From IMG/VR virus record IMGVR_UViG_3300005096_000102, positions 1 through 46,874 of that record: a DNA stretch of 46,874 bases; one strand, given 5' to 3'. Positions within the stretch are counted from its first letter, which is position 1, and each line of letters starts with the position of its first letter. This DNA comes from a virus. Made by a program: the position numbers and the translations under genes. Below, in pieces: positions 13,444 to 21,243 of the stretch. Below the pieces are notes generated by a model. It was not told the DNA's origin. It saw only the letters and a list, made by a program, of their open reading frames with translations, and made no database searches.

Positions 13444-14639
13444 AAAAAATTAACCACGTCGAACGTGCCCATGCAATTTTAGGGGCGTCGAGCTCCAAAA
13501 TTTGGTTGTCATGCCCCGGTGCGCCCCAATTGTGGGCTCAAATACCAAAGAAACCCGCGGGCGTTTGGGCCGAAGAGGGAACCGCCGCCCATGAACTCGC
13601 TGAAAAAGTTTTAATGGACACGCCAAGTGCGAATTATTATGTCGGTAAAAAAGAACGCTTCAATTATAACGGCTTTATTGCAACGGAAGAAATGGCCGTG
13701 CACGTTCAAACTTACGTTGATTATGTTATTAATGCCCGCAATGAGTGCGAAGGTATTTTAACAGTGGAACAAAAGTTCGACCTTGGTTGGATTTATCCCG
13801 GCATGTTTGGGACTAACGATGCAATGATTTATGACGACTTGAACGGCGAGTTGGAAGTGATTGACTTAAAGTATGGCGCCGGTGTTCCAGTCGACGTCGA
13901 AGAAAATTCCCAATTGATTTATTATGCGCTTGGCGCTCAACGGGGCAAAGACATTACAAAAATTAAGTTAACCATTGTCCAACCCCGGTGCGAACACAAA
14001 GACGGGCCTATTCGTTCGTGGACTTTAACCCACAAAGAGTTAATGGGTTGGGCCAACAAGTTAAAGGCCGGCGCGATTGCAACAACTAAAAAGGGCGCGA
14101 CGTTAAGTGAGGGTGAGCATTGTCGCTTTTGTAATGCTGCGGGCGTTTGCCCAAAGCTTGCCAAAAAAGCCATTGCCATTGCCCAAACGGATTTCACCGA
14201 AGCGGCCCCACCAACATTGCCGGCGGTTGAAACGTTAAGCCACGAACAGATTATGAATGTTGTAAAACATAAAACAATGATCGAAGCTTTTTTAAAAAAT
14301 GCGAAGGACTTTGCCAATGAAAAACTTCAAAGAGGTGAAAAAATCGAAGGACTCAAATTGGTCAAAGGAAGAGGCCGCCGCGCTTGGCATCCTTTGCGGG
14401 CCGATGAAGACGAACTTGTTAAATTATTGGGCAACGACATTTATGATAAGAAAATATTGTCTGTTGCAGCGGCCGAGAAGCGTTTTGGGAAGGATATTAT
14501 TAAGGACCGCTGGGTGTCTGTTGAGGGAAGCGCTACGGTTGCGCATGAATCTGATCGTCGAAAGGCGTTACAAGCAACCCCAAAAGACGACTTTGAACAG
14601 ACTGAGGCGGGTACTGAAATAACAATGGACGACTTTTAA
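13440..14639 (+). CDS. DUF2800 family Cas4-like nuclease, 399 aa
   Basis: A PD-(D/E)XK exonuclease-like protein typical of phage replication/recombination modules. It opens with the family-typical AHAILGASSSKIWLSCPG and WAEEGTAAHELAE, carries the catalytic core EVIDLKYGAGVPV (D-x-K, about residues 138-150) followed by QLIYYALGA, and has a Cys group HCRFCNAAGVCP (about 225-236) that could hold an Fe-S cluster, as in Cas4/RecB-like enzymes. The start is the ATG at 13440, inside the previous stop; the longer frame to 13377 overlaps the membrane-protein gene and lacks support. The neighbouring DUF2815 ssDNA-binding gene supports a joint role in recombination or end processing. Confidence 0.85.
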   Translation: MKKINHVERAHAILGASSSKIWLSCPGAPQLWAQIPKKPAGVWAEEGTAAHELAEKVLMDTPSANYYVGKKERFNYNGFIATEEMAVHVQTYVDYVINARNECEGILTVEQKFDLGWIYPGMFGTNDAMIYDDLNGELEVIDLKYGAGVPVDVEENSQLIYYALGAQRGKDITKIKLTIVQPRCEHKDGPIRSWTLTHKELMGWANKLKAGAIATTKKGATLSEGEHCRFCNAAGVCPKLAKKAIAIAQTDFTEAAPPTLPAVETLSHEQIMNVVKHKTMIEAFLKNAKDFANEKLQRGEKIEGLKLVKGRGRRAWHPLRADEDELVKLLGNDIYDKKILSVAAAEKRFGKDIIKDRWVSVEGSATVAHESDRRKALQATPKDDFEQTEAGTEITMDDF

Positions 14640-14694
14640 TACCCGAACGGGTATGAAATTTAAAATTTAATAAAGAACATACCCGAGCGGGTAT
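14639..14694. promoter_or_regulatory. Pair of 16-bp inverted repeats before the DUF2815 gene
   Basis: ATACCCGAACGGGTAT (14639-14654, sharing a base with the upstream TAA) and ATACCCGAGCGGGTAT (14679-14694) have identical 7-bp arms and start exactly 40 bp apart. An AT-only-like spacer (GAAATTTAAAATTTAATAAAG) lies between them and AAGGAAGG follows before the ATG at 14711. Two matched dyads at four helical turns fit a double operator around a promoter. As RNA, they would form two small hairpins instead. Confidence 0.6.
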
Positions 14695-14710
14695 AAAAGG
14701 AAGGTAAGAA

Positions 14711-15334
14711 ATGAGTGATTCCAAAGATAAAAAAGATGAGTTAAAAGTATTAACACCACCGTTTAGGATTAGTTTCCCAAACGTGTTCAAGCCAAGAGCG
14801 GCGTTTGAAAACCAAGACCCAACTTACAATATTCAAATGTTGTTCCCAAAGACGGCGGAAGGTTACCCGGAAAAACTTCGCAAGTACGGGACGGATTTAA
14901 TTACGGTTAAAAAAGCATTGGCCGCGGCATGTAACAAAGAGTGGGGCGAAAAATCTAAATGGCCAAAATTCAAACACCCAGTAATTAGGGACGGCAACGA
15001 AAAACAAGACATGGCTCAATACAAAGAAATGTTTTTCATAAATGCGAAGTCAAAGTTTGCGCCGGGAATTGTTAATCAAAAGAACGACGAAATTATTTCA
15101 CCGGAAGAGTTTTACGCCGGGGGTTGGGCAAGAGCCACACTAAACGTTTACACTTACGACAACAAGTTTGGAGCGGGACCACAATTGGGACTTCAAAACT
15201 TGCAGTTCTTAATGGACGACGAAAGTTTTAGTGGCAAGAGAAACGCAAAAGATGACTTCGAAGCCATTGACGGTTTTGACGACGACGCGGGAACAACGGG
15301 CTCGGCAAGCGAAGCTGATTACAACGACTTTTAA
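14711..15334 (+). CDS. DUF2815 family ssDNA-binding protein, 207 aa
   Basis: Probably coats single-stranded DNA during phage replication. The family-typical opening TPPFRISFPNVFKPRA and YNIQMLFPK are present, followed by the middle segment with WPKFKHPVIRDGN and GWARATLNVYTYDN, and an acidic C-terminal tail (DDFEAIDGFDDDAG ... YNDF) like that of SSB proteins that recruit partners. The gene has the best ribosome site in the block (AAGGAAGG) and its own control region with two inverted repeats, so it may be expressed at a higher or separately regulated level. Its usual partner DUF2800 is next door. Confidence 0.85.
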   Translation: MSDSKDKKDELKVLTPPFRISFPNVFKPRAAFENQDPTYNIQMLFPKTAEGYPEKLRKYGTDLITVKKALAAACNKEWGEKSKWPKFKHPVIRDGNEKQDMAQYKEMFFINAKSKFAPGIVNQKNDEIISPEEFYAGGWARATLNVYTYDNKFGAGPQLGLQNLQFLMDDESFSGKRNAKDDFEAIDGFDDDAGTTGSASEADYNDF

Positions 15335-15336
15335 TT

Positions 15337-15630
15337 ATGAGTCGATGCGATGAGATAAAAGACATTGGATTAAACGTGGGGAAGCATACGGCGGTCGTTG
15401 AAGTCAACGGCTTCGCCGGTTCCCCCGGCATTGATTGCACGAAACACGGCCGGCAACCCGTGGTGTTTGTCGCTGAAATTTCTATGCAATCCGGCGTCGA
15501 CATTTGGCTTTGTGACATTTGCAGTGTTGAGGTCCGATCGGCGATGTTTGATTTGAAGGCAAAGGACTTAAACGACCAACCGGGTATTACTGTTCAACCG
15601 ATGCATTTTGAACCAAAGGAACCCGATTGA
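15337..15630 (+). CDS. Small Cys-containing protein, unknown function, 97 aa
   Basis: No family recognised. A beta-rich body with DCTKHG (about residues 33-38) and LCDIC (about 58-62) suggests a zinc site built from Cys and His. The ATG is only 2 bp after the DUF2815 stop, so it is likely co-translated. Nothing points to a specific function. Confidence 0.58.
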   Translation: MSRCDEIKDIGLNVGKHTAVVEVNGFAGSPGIDCTKHGRQPVVFVAEISMQSGVDIWLCDICSVEVRSAMFDLKAKDLNDQPGITVQPMHFEPKEPD

Positions 15631-15666
15631 TTACGAAACTTAACAAAACATTAAAAGGAAACTAAG

Positions 15667-15984
15667 ATGATACCAATAGAACATGCAAAAGAATTTTTTC
15701 AAGCCCTAACTAAGGGGGAAACCTCAAACGGCCATGAGTTTACCGACGAAATTATTGACAGTTTAACCGAGAAATTATGCTCGCAAAATTGCATAGTTTG
15801 CGGCGAAGAGGCCCAAGTCCCCGGAGTACACATGCCTTCGGAAGACTCGATTTTAATGGCCCGTAGAATGGCGGCCGGCGGTCGCTTAATTTTCTATGCC
15901 GCGTGTTCGAAACACGTCGGACAAGATTGGACGGACGAAATCGAAACCAATTTAATTAAAAGAATGAAAAAGAGACTTCATTGA
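15667..15984 (+). CDS. Unknown protein with Cys pairs, 105 aa
   Basis: No family recognised. CSQNCIVCG (about residues 38-46) and ACSKH (about 78-82) could form a zinc site; helices flank both. AAAAGGAAA lies upstream of the ATG. Its stop TGA overlaps the TTG start of the polymerase gene, so the two are translationally coupled. Confidence 0.58.
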   Translation: MIPIEHAKEFFQALTKGETSNGHEFTDEIIDSLTEKLCSQNCIVCGEEAQVPGVHMPSEDSILMARRMAAGGRLIFYAACSKHVGQDWTDEIETNLIKRMKKRLH

Positions 15985-17924
15985 TTACAATAGATTTTGA
16001 AACCTATTCCGAACTAGACATAAAAAAAGTGGGCGCTTACCAGTACGCCGCCCACCCATCGACTGAAATTCTTTGTTTGGTTTATAAATTCCCCGAGGAC
16101 AAAAATACATTCCTTTGGACCCCTGAGGGTGGGGACATGCCCGAAGACCTATTTAGGGCTATTGAAATGGGTGAGTTTATCGAAGCCCACAATGCCCCCT
16201 TCGAGCGGGTAATTTGGCGCGAGGTCGGAATGAAAAAATACGGCTTCCCGATTGATATTCCGGTGAAACAAATTTTCTGTTCCGCCGCGAAGGCCGCCGC
16301 CCATTCAATGCCGCGTGACCTTGACGGGCTTGGCAAAGCACTCGAGGCCCCGATTCAAAAAGACAAAGAGGGGCACCGAATAATGTTGCAACTCTCAAAA
16401 CCTAGGAAGCCCACAAAAACTAATCTTTCAACAAGGCATTTTGATTTTGAAAAATTTGAACGACTCTACGAATATTGTGAAACCGACGTCCTCGCCGAAG
16501 AGTGCGTCTCTCAAATTGTCCCCCCGCTTGCAGCGAGTGAACGAAAGGTTTGGGAACTTGACCAAAAGATTAACGACCGGGGGATTTTTTGCGACGTCGA
16601 ACTTTGCAAAGTTGCAATCGACTTTGCGGCGACTTTCCAAGACAAACTTCTCGTCGAACTCGTTGAGCTCACTGAAGGCAAAGTGCAAACAGCTAAACAA
16701 GTGGCCAAGTTTAGAGCTTGGCTCGGGACCCAAGGGGTTGAACTCGAAGACCTCACAGCCGCAACAGTTGAAGCGGCTCTTAAAGACCCAAAAATCGCCG
16801 GACGGGGACGACGCGCACTCGAAATCCGAAGACACTTAAGTAAAAGTTCTCTTAGTAAATTCGAAGCCATGGTTCGTTACGCCGGCAAAGACGACCGAAT
16901 TCGGGGGACACTGTTATATCACGGGGCCTCGACGGGACGTTGGAGCGGCCGGGGCATCCAACCCCAAAACTTTATTAGGGGTACAATTAAAGACCTCGAC
17001 ACTTTGTTTTTAGCACTTGAACAACGTGACCTTGACCTGTTTGAAATGCTTTATGAAAACCCAATGGACGCCCTCGCAAGTACGGCTCGGGGCATGTTAC
17101 GAGCGGCACCGGAACATAAATTTATTTCCGGGGATTACGCGGCCATTGAGGCAAGAGCTCTTTTTTGGTTAAGTGGTTGTGTCGACGGCCTTGAGGTGTT
17201 CCGCGGGGGCGAAGACATTTATAAAGACATGGCCTCTTATATTTTTAAAATACCAATTGAAAAAGTAACTAAAGCCCAAAGGCAATTAGGGAAACAAGCA
17301 ATTTTGGGTTTGGGTTTCGGAATGGGCAAGCCAAAATTTATAGAAACGTGTGCTAAGTACGACATTAAAATTCACGAAGACTTGGCAAAAGCTGCGGTCG
17401 ATGCTTACAGAAGTCGGTTTTACCAAGTGCCCGAGTATTGGAAGGGCGTCGAAGCGGCGGCGGTTAAAGCCGTCCGAACCCAAGGGGTTATTAAATACAA
17501 GAATTTAAAGTGGGGCATTAAAGGCCGTTGGCTCTATTGCCAATTACCTTCGACTCGAAAACTTGCTTACTATGACCCGAAAATAAAACAGGTTGCGACC
17601 CAATGGGGTGGCAAGCCCACGCTTACTTTTATGGGGACCAACTCAATGACCCGCCAATGGGAGCGCCAAAAAACCTATGGTGGGAAGTTGGTCGAGAATA
17701 TAACCCAAGCGGTTGCAAGAGACTTAATGGTCAACTCAATGTTTGAACTTGAAAAAGAAAATTACAAAATCGTTGCTACAATTCACGATGAGATATTAAG
17801 CGAAGTCCCAACGGACTTTGGAAGTGTTGAACATTATGAAAAAGTTATGGAACGTTTACCGGCTTGGGCCGAAGGCGTTCCAATTAAAGCCGAAGCATGG
17901 GAAGGGTTAAGGTTTAAGAAATGA
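15981..17924 (+). CDS. Family A DNA polymerase with 3'-5' exonuclease domain, 647 aa
   Basis: The phage replicative polymerase. The N-terminal proofreading domain begins ITIDFETYSE (exo I, D and E at residues 5 and 7) and has ETDVLAEE (about 165) as its third acidic motif. The polymerase domain shows motif A SGDYAAIEARALFW (about 385), motif B RQLGKQAILGLGFGMG (about 435) and motif C ATIHDEIL (about 603). There is no 5'-3' exonuclease domain, as usual in phage enzymes of 600-700 aa. The start is TTG at 15981, overlapping the previous stop; this start gives the family-typical N-terminus. Motifs appear intact. Confidence 0.92.
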   Translation: MITIDFETYSELDIKKVGAYQYAAHPSTEILCLVYKFPEDKNTFLWTPEGGDMPEDLFRAIEMGEFIEAHNAPFERVIWREVGMKKYGFPIDIPVKQIFCSAAKAAAHSMPRDLDGLGKALEAPIQKDKEGHRIMLQLSKPRKPTKTNLSTRHFDFEKFERLYEYCETDVLAEECVSQIVPPLAASERKVWELDQKINDRGIFCDVELCKVAIDFAATFQDKLLVELVELTEGKVQTAKQVAKFRAWLGTQGVELEDLTAATVEAALKDPKIAGRGRRALEIRRHLSKSSLSKFEAMVRYAGKDDRIRGTLLYHGASTGRWSGRGIQPQNFIRGTIKDLDTLFLALEQRDLDLFEMLYENPMDALASTARGMLRAAPEHKFISGDYAAIEARALFWLSGCVDGLEVFRGGEDIYKDMASYIFKIPIEKVTKAQRQLGKQAILGLGFGMGKPKFIETCAKYDIKIHEDLAKAAVDAYRSRFYQVPEYWKGVEAAAVKAVRTQGVIKYKNLKWGIKGRWLYCQLPSTRKLAYYDPKIKQVATQWGGKPTLTFMGTNSMTRQWERQKTYGGKLVENITQAVARDLMVNSMFELEKENYKIVATIHDEILSEVPTDFGSVEHYEKVMERLPAWAEGVPIKAEAWEGLRFKK

Positions 17925-18115
17925 GCGAAGTCTATTGGACAATTTGTTGCGGGCATAGGTATGTTGGCAAAAACCACTCACCCCAAGACGAAAGTGGAAT
18001 TCTTTGCCGACATTGCGTGGGTCGTTGGGTGGGGTCAATTACCAACCCACCGAAACCCAAACCGAGAACTATTTTAAGAAAATGTAAATGTAATGAGGTT
18101 AAGGGTGGCAATTAA
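17921..18115 (+). CDS. Small Cys-rich protein, 64 aa
   Basis: ICCGH, LCRHC and CKCN give at least two potential metal-binding pairs in only 64 residues, so a small zinc-binding protein is likely. It overlaps the polymerase stop by 4 bp (ATGA) and the next gene by 23 bp. Function not recognised. Confidence 0.55.
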   Translation: MSEVYWTICCGHRYVGKNHSPQDESGILCRHCVGRWVGSITNPPKPKPRTILRKCKCNEVKGGN

Positions 18116-18353
18116 AAAGTTTGACGAAATCCAAGAGGACGTTGTTTTCCTTCTATTAAAAGCAGGGCTTCCCGATGAGATCGAAGTTGTCGACGCTATA
18201 ATAAATGAAAAAGAAAAATTCGCCAAAGGTGAGTCGCGCAAAGATATTGTTTTTGTGTTTAGGAACAAAATAACAAAGCACGTTTCGAGGCAAAGTTTTA
18301 ATTACAAAAAAATAGAACGCACGGTTACCAAAGGGGGCCCCATTGAAGCCTAA
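18093..18353 (+). CDS. Unknown protein, 86 aa
   Basis: No family recognised. Two amphipathic helical segments (DEIQEDVVFLLLKAGLP and EVVDAIINEKEKF) precede a basic beta-rich end. The ATG lies inside the previous gene, and the end overlaps the next gene by 11 bp. Reading-frame overlaps are the main support. Confidence 0.52.
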   Translation: MRLRVAIKKFDEIQEDVVFLLLKAGLPDEIEVVDAIINEKEKFAKGESRKDIVFVFRNKITKHVSRQSFNYKKIERTVTKGGPIEA

Positions 18354-18597
18354 AGGGATTAGACTTTTATTTTGGCGACTATGGGGTTGGGGTTTTAGTT
18401 ACAAACTTTGGCGTAAGTTCCACGAACTAACCCGCAAAGGGAATTACACTGCGGCCACGGTCGCAAAGGTCACCACAAACATGTTAAACCAAGAGGCCCA
18501 AAAACTTTATGACAATGAAGCCATTCCCGATTGTAGGGTCTACTGGAAGGGCGCTTGGATTGCTTGCACCGTTACAAAAAAGAGGCCCCCAAAATGA
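18343..18597 (+). CDS. Unknown basic protein, 84 aa
   Basis: No family recognised. The N-terminal 40 residues are rich in Trp, Arg and Lys (LLFWRLWGWGFSYKLWRKF), which could form an amphipathic membrane-surface helix. The start codon is TTG at 18343. The C-terminus overlaps the next gene by 4 bp. Confidence rests on its place in a compact plus-strand gene chain. Confidence 0.5.
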   Translation: MKPKGIRLLFWRLWGWGFSYKLWRKFHELTRKGNYTAATVAKVTTNMLNQEAQKLYDNEAIPDCRVYWKGAWIACTVTKKRPPK

Positions 18598-18878
18598 ATA
18601 AGGATACACCGAGGGCCTCTAAAACAACTTGCGCTTACCAGTTTGTTGGCAAATGGCTTGCCCAAAAAATAGTAAGCATCAAAACCCATGGAGAGCCAAC
18701 CGGCATTAAAACCGACGACCCCGATTTTGTAAATGCTGTTAGCAATTTACTTGACGAACATGACAAACTTTTAAAGTATTGCCGCATTGTCGTTGCGTGT
18801 CACAAAAACGAGGACTTCCACGGGAACGTCGCGGCCATAACAGATTATTTGATTGAACAACTGAAAATTGAACCATAA
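18594..18878 (+). CDS. Unknown protein, 94 aa
   Basis: No family recognised. Predominantly helical, with three Cys. The start is the ATG at 18594, which overlaps the preceding TGA; the longer frame from 18555 lies wholly in the previous gene and is not preferred. Last-but-one gene of the rightward replication block. Confidence 0.52.
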   Translation: MNKDTPRASKTTCAYQFVGKWLAQKIVSIKTHGEPTGIKTDDPDFVNAVSNLLDEHDKLLKYCRIVVACHKNEDFHGNVAAITDYLIEQLKIEP

Positions 18879-18911
18879 TATCGAGAACACAAAAAACAAT
18901 TGGGGGACGCA

Positions 18912-19166
18912 ATGGGTCGAGATAAAAAGAAACCAAACAGCTTAAAGAAGAAACACGCAAGCCAAGAGGACATTAAGCCGGAAGACGCCGCAAAAGCCTT
19001 GAGAGACGAAATAATCGAAGAGGTTAAGCTCTTAGCCGAGGGCAAAATTCGAAGCGTCTATGGGCTTGTGGGGAAGGGAAGAGAGTTAATTGAACTCGAG
19101 TCCGGCGCTTGGAACAAAAAGCCTCTGGATAAACCAGAGGCCGAATTGACCGAAGCCGACCTTTAG
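18912..19166 (+). CDS. Small charged protein at the end of the rightward block, 84 aa
   Basis: No family recognised. The very basic N-terminus (GRDKKKPNSLKKKHASQED) is followed by a Lys/Glu/Ala helix and an acidic tail. The ATG at 18912 has GGGGGA 7 bp upstream and is preferred over the TTG at 18900, which overlaps that site. It converges with the late gene at 19163, overlapping by 4 bp. The minus-strand late terminator hairpin (19121-19141) lies inside its coding sequence, encoding residues near PLDKPEAE. Confidence 0.58.
   Translation: MGRDKKKPNSLKKKHASQEDIKPEDAAKALRDEIIEEVKLLAEGKIRSVYGLVGKGRELIELESGAWNKKPLDKPEAELTEADL
19114..19141 (-). terminator. Late-operon terminator, nested in the convergent gene
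   Basis: GCCTCTGG (19121-19128) pairs perfectly with CCAGAGGC (19134-19141) around a 5-nt loop. On the minus strand it is followed by TTTTTGTTCC, making a good intrinsic terminator for the late transcript. No T-run follows on the plus strand. Confidence 0.8.
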
Positions 19167-19813
19167 GCCGTGGGGGGACATGCTCGTTCAATTATTTCGA
19201 ATTGATTTAATAAGGGTATGACTTTAATTGAAGACACTTCGACCACGTTCGGCGTCGGTGTTGTTAAAACCATGTTCGTTGCGGGGTTGCCGCCCAAGGC
19301 ACTTACAAAGGGCGTGCCGGCAACGTCGGCCGTTAAGACTAAGTTGTCACCCGATGGGCTTGCAGTGACCGGCTCACTTCCAAGGTTAATCGCTGCAACA
19401 AGGCCAGCAACAATTTGAGCCGCCGTGTTTGAAGCCGCGGTAAAACCAAAAGTAATGCTATTAAGAATGACTTCGTAAAGACCGTCGGTCACACCACCCA
19501 CTAAAACGTTATCAATTTGAGCCACGGCCGGGGTGTCAATGTCCTTAAGTTCAACGTCGGCGCTCTTCCATTTCTCGTCGGCGTCGGCCGTTTGAGTCGA
19601 TGTTAGAGCGTAAGGAATGCCCCCCGCGTCGGGGCTTGGGCCGGGAATGGCCAAAGTAATTTCAGTTCGAACACCCTTACAATTGCAAAAGATTAAAAGG
19701 CCGGAGCTATAGGGGCTAAGTCCAAAGGGTTTCCCGTCTTCTTTTTCCAAACAAATTTCGCCTTCGGCGGCGGAACCCGGAATTATTTCACCTCTATTAT
19801 TTTCGTTACTCAT
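19163..19813 (-). CDS. Putative virion-associated beta-structured protein, 216 aa
   Basis: The last gene of the late operon. The C-terminal half carries a pattern common in phage tail and sheath-like beta domains: ITFGFTAASNTAAQIVAGL, VAAIN, VTASPSGDNLVLTADVAGTPF. The N-terminal half has two Cys (FCNCKG) and a beta-rich segment. It overlaps the upstream gene by 8 bp. A minor structural or fibre-associated protein is likely; the exact role is unknown. Confidence 0.55.
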   Translation of the reverse strand: MSNENNRGEIIPGSAAEGEICLEKEDGKPFGLSPYSSGLLIFCNCKGVRTEITLAIPGPSPDAGGIPYALTSTQTADADEKWKSADVELKDIDTPAVAQIDNVLVGGVTDGLYEVILNSITFGFTAASNTAAQIVAGLVAAINLGSEPVTASPSGDNLVLTADVAGTPFVSALGGNPATNMVLTTPTPNVVEVSSIKVIPLLNQFEIIERACPPTA

Positions 19814-20291
19814 AAACGACCCCCTTGACCGTGTTCGATTTTATGGTTGCTTTAACGGTTCCACTTGCGGAAACCTTTTGGGCTATTTTCCCGTCATTAA
19901 TTATGGCTTTAATCTTACCGGCCGCGCCTATTTTGGCAATGATTTTGTTATCCTTAACCACCCCGCGGACTCTAATTGCACCGGAAACTAGGGTTTTTGG
20001 GTCAAAGTCGTCACGTTTATAGACCTCAAAGTCACCGTGTTCACACGCCTCTTCAGTAAAGAGGGCGTCGTAAAAGACAAAGTAATTGGCCCACACCTCT
20101 GGAAGGTTGGGCATGATTTCGCTTAAGTCGTCTTGGTAAACGCCGTCGCCGACGTTGGGAAGTTCGACCTCGTTAATCAGACCCCCGCCGGCCGTTGTTA
20201 CTTTTGCTTTTACAAAGTAAGTGTCGTCCTTTGGTTCCAAATGAAGTTTTAACCTTAAGGGGTCGTTGACCTTGCGAAGCAACTCACTCAT
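19806..20291 (-). CDS. Fibre-region protein with C-terminal repeats, 161 aa
   Basis: Not recognised as a family. The N-terminal 100 residues form a mixed domain (LRLKLHLEPKDDTYFVKAKVTTAGG). The last 60 residues contain about three quasi-repeats of a short beta pattern (IRVRGVVKDNKIIAKIGAAG, IKAIINDGKIAQKVSASG, VKATIKSNTVKGVV) that could stack as a small beta-helix or trimeric fibre. It overlaps both neighbours by a few bases in the late transcript. Confidence 0.55.
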   Translation of the reverse strand: MSELLRKVNDPLRLKLHLEPKDDTYFVKAKVTTAGGGLINEVELPNVGDGVYQDDLSEIMPNLPEVWANYFVFYDALFTEEACEHGDFEVYKRDDFDPKTLVSGAIRVRGVVKDNKIIAKIGAAGKIKAIINDGKIAQKVSASGTVKATIKSNTVKGVVYE

Positions 20292-20695
20292 GCCGCTTTG
20301 TCCTCTTTAATAAATGACAAACGTTCGTCGCTCGGTGCGCCGTTTTCGTAACGTTTTTCAATTGATTCTAGGACGTGATTTTTTTGGCCGGCCAAACGAA
20401 ACATTCCATTGACCAAGTGGGCTAACATTTTTGCTAACCACTTTGCACGTCCCGACTTAATAGCCCGTCCGAGTCTTGAAGAAACCGTTTCGTCCTCTTC
20501 CCCTCTTAAGGCCGCGTTCCACCATTGGTCGGGTGCAACCATGTTTCTCAAGGCATAGTGCTGCAAAGGTTTACCGCGGTCGCCGAGTAGTAAGCCAATT
20601 AAGCTTAATAAAACAAAATAGCCAAGGCCCGGAAGGGTGTATAGGAAAATCAATAAGAAATTAATAACTGCTAAGGAATTTAAAAATATATTCAT
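20288..20695 (-). CDS. Small membrane protein with phage-typical DET-SSR motif, 135 aa
   Basis: Two hydrophobic segments at the N-terminus (about residues 1-20 and 22-38) predict a membrane hairpin. The rest is soluble, with DQWWNAALRGEEDETVSSRLG, a signature I associate with small phage proteins near lysis or tail genes. It might assist host lysis, or act as a membrane anchor. It overlaps the neighbouring genes by 4 bp on both sides. Confidence 0.6.
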   Translation of the reverse strand: MNIFLNSLAVINFLLIFLYTLPGLGYFVLLSLIGLLLGDRGKPLQHYALRNMVAPDQWWNAALRGEEDETVSSRLGRAIKSGRAKWLAKMLAHLVNGMFRLAGQKNHVLESIEKRYENGAPSDERLSFIKEDKAA

Positions 20696-21243
20696 AGTGT
20701 TCCTTTCGGCGCGGTTTTAATCACGTCAACTATTGCTTGGGCGGTGCCGTATTGAATGCAAAGGTTTTCAATATGCATTTGGTAAGCGTCGTTTTGTTCC
20801 GTGGTAAAAGGCGAAGTGGGTTTTATGTCGGTGACCCAATACCTTAAAGCGGTTTCAAACATGCCGTCTTTTAGCATCATTCGAACCATAGTAAGCGACC
20901 CATAAACAGCAAAAGAGTCGTCTAGTGACCCCGGAATTCCGCCGTTCATTGAAAGGTCCCCGACAATTTTTTCATAAACGTCAAAGCCCGAAATGTTTTT
21001 TTGTTTTTGGAGTTGGTAAAATTGATAAAAGTTATCGACAATAAAAAAATCGTCTTGCGTTTGAGCGTATAAATCAAGGCAAGCTTGGTTCACGCTTTTT
21101 ATTGCGTCCCCGGAATTGTCAATTTGATCTAGGGTTATTTTATCGACAAACCATTCCATGTCGTCTTGGTAGCCAAAGCTTTGAAGGAAAGTAAATTCGG
21201 CTAAAAATTGGTCATTTATTGTTTGAGTTATTTTGTATCTCAT
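20692..21243 (-). CDS. Unknown fibre-region protein, 183 aa
   Basis: No family recognised. It is rich in aromatic residues and acidic, with several helices (AEFTFLQSFGYQDDMEWFVDK, QDDFFIVDNFYQFYQLQKQK). It lies directly after the tropism-type fibre gene, a place often used by fibre assembly chaperones, but no chaperone motif is seen. It overlaps its upstream neighbour by 1 bp. Confidence 0.55.
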   Translation of the reverse strand: MRYKITQTINDQFLAEFTFLQSFGYQDDMEWFVDKITLDQIDNSGDAIKSVNQACLDLYAQTQDDFFIVDNFYQFYQLQKQKNISGFDVYEKIVGDLSMNGGIPGSLDDSFAVYGSLTMVRMMLKDGMFETALRYWVTDIKPTSPFTTEQNDAYQMHIENLCIQYGTAQAIVDVIKTAPKGTL

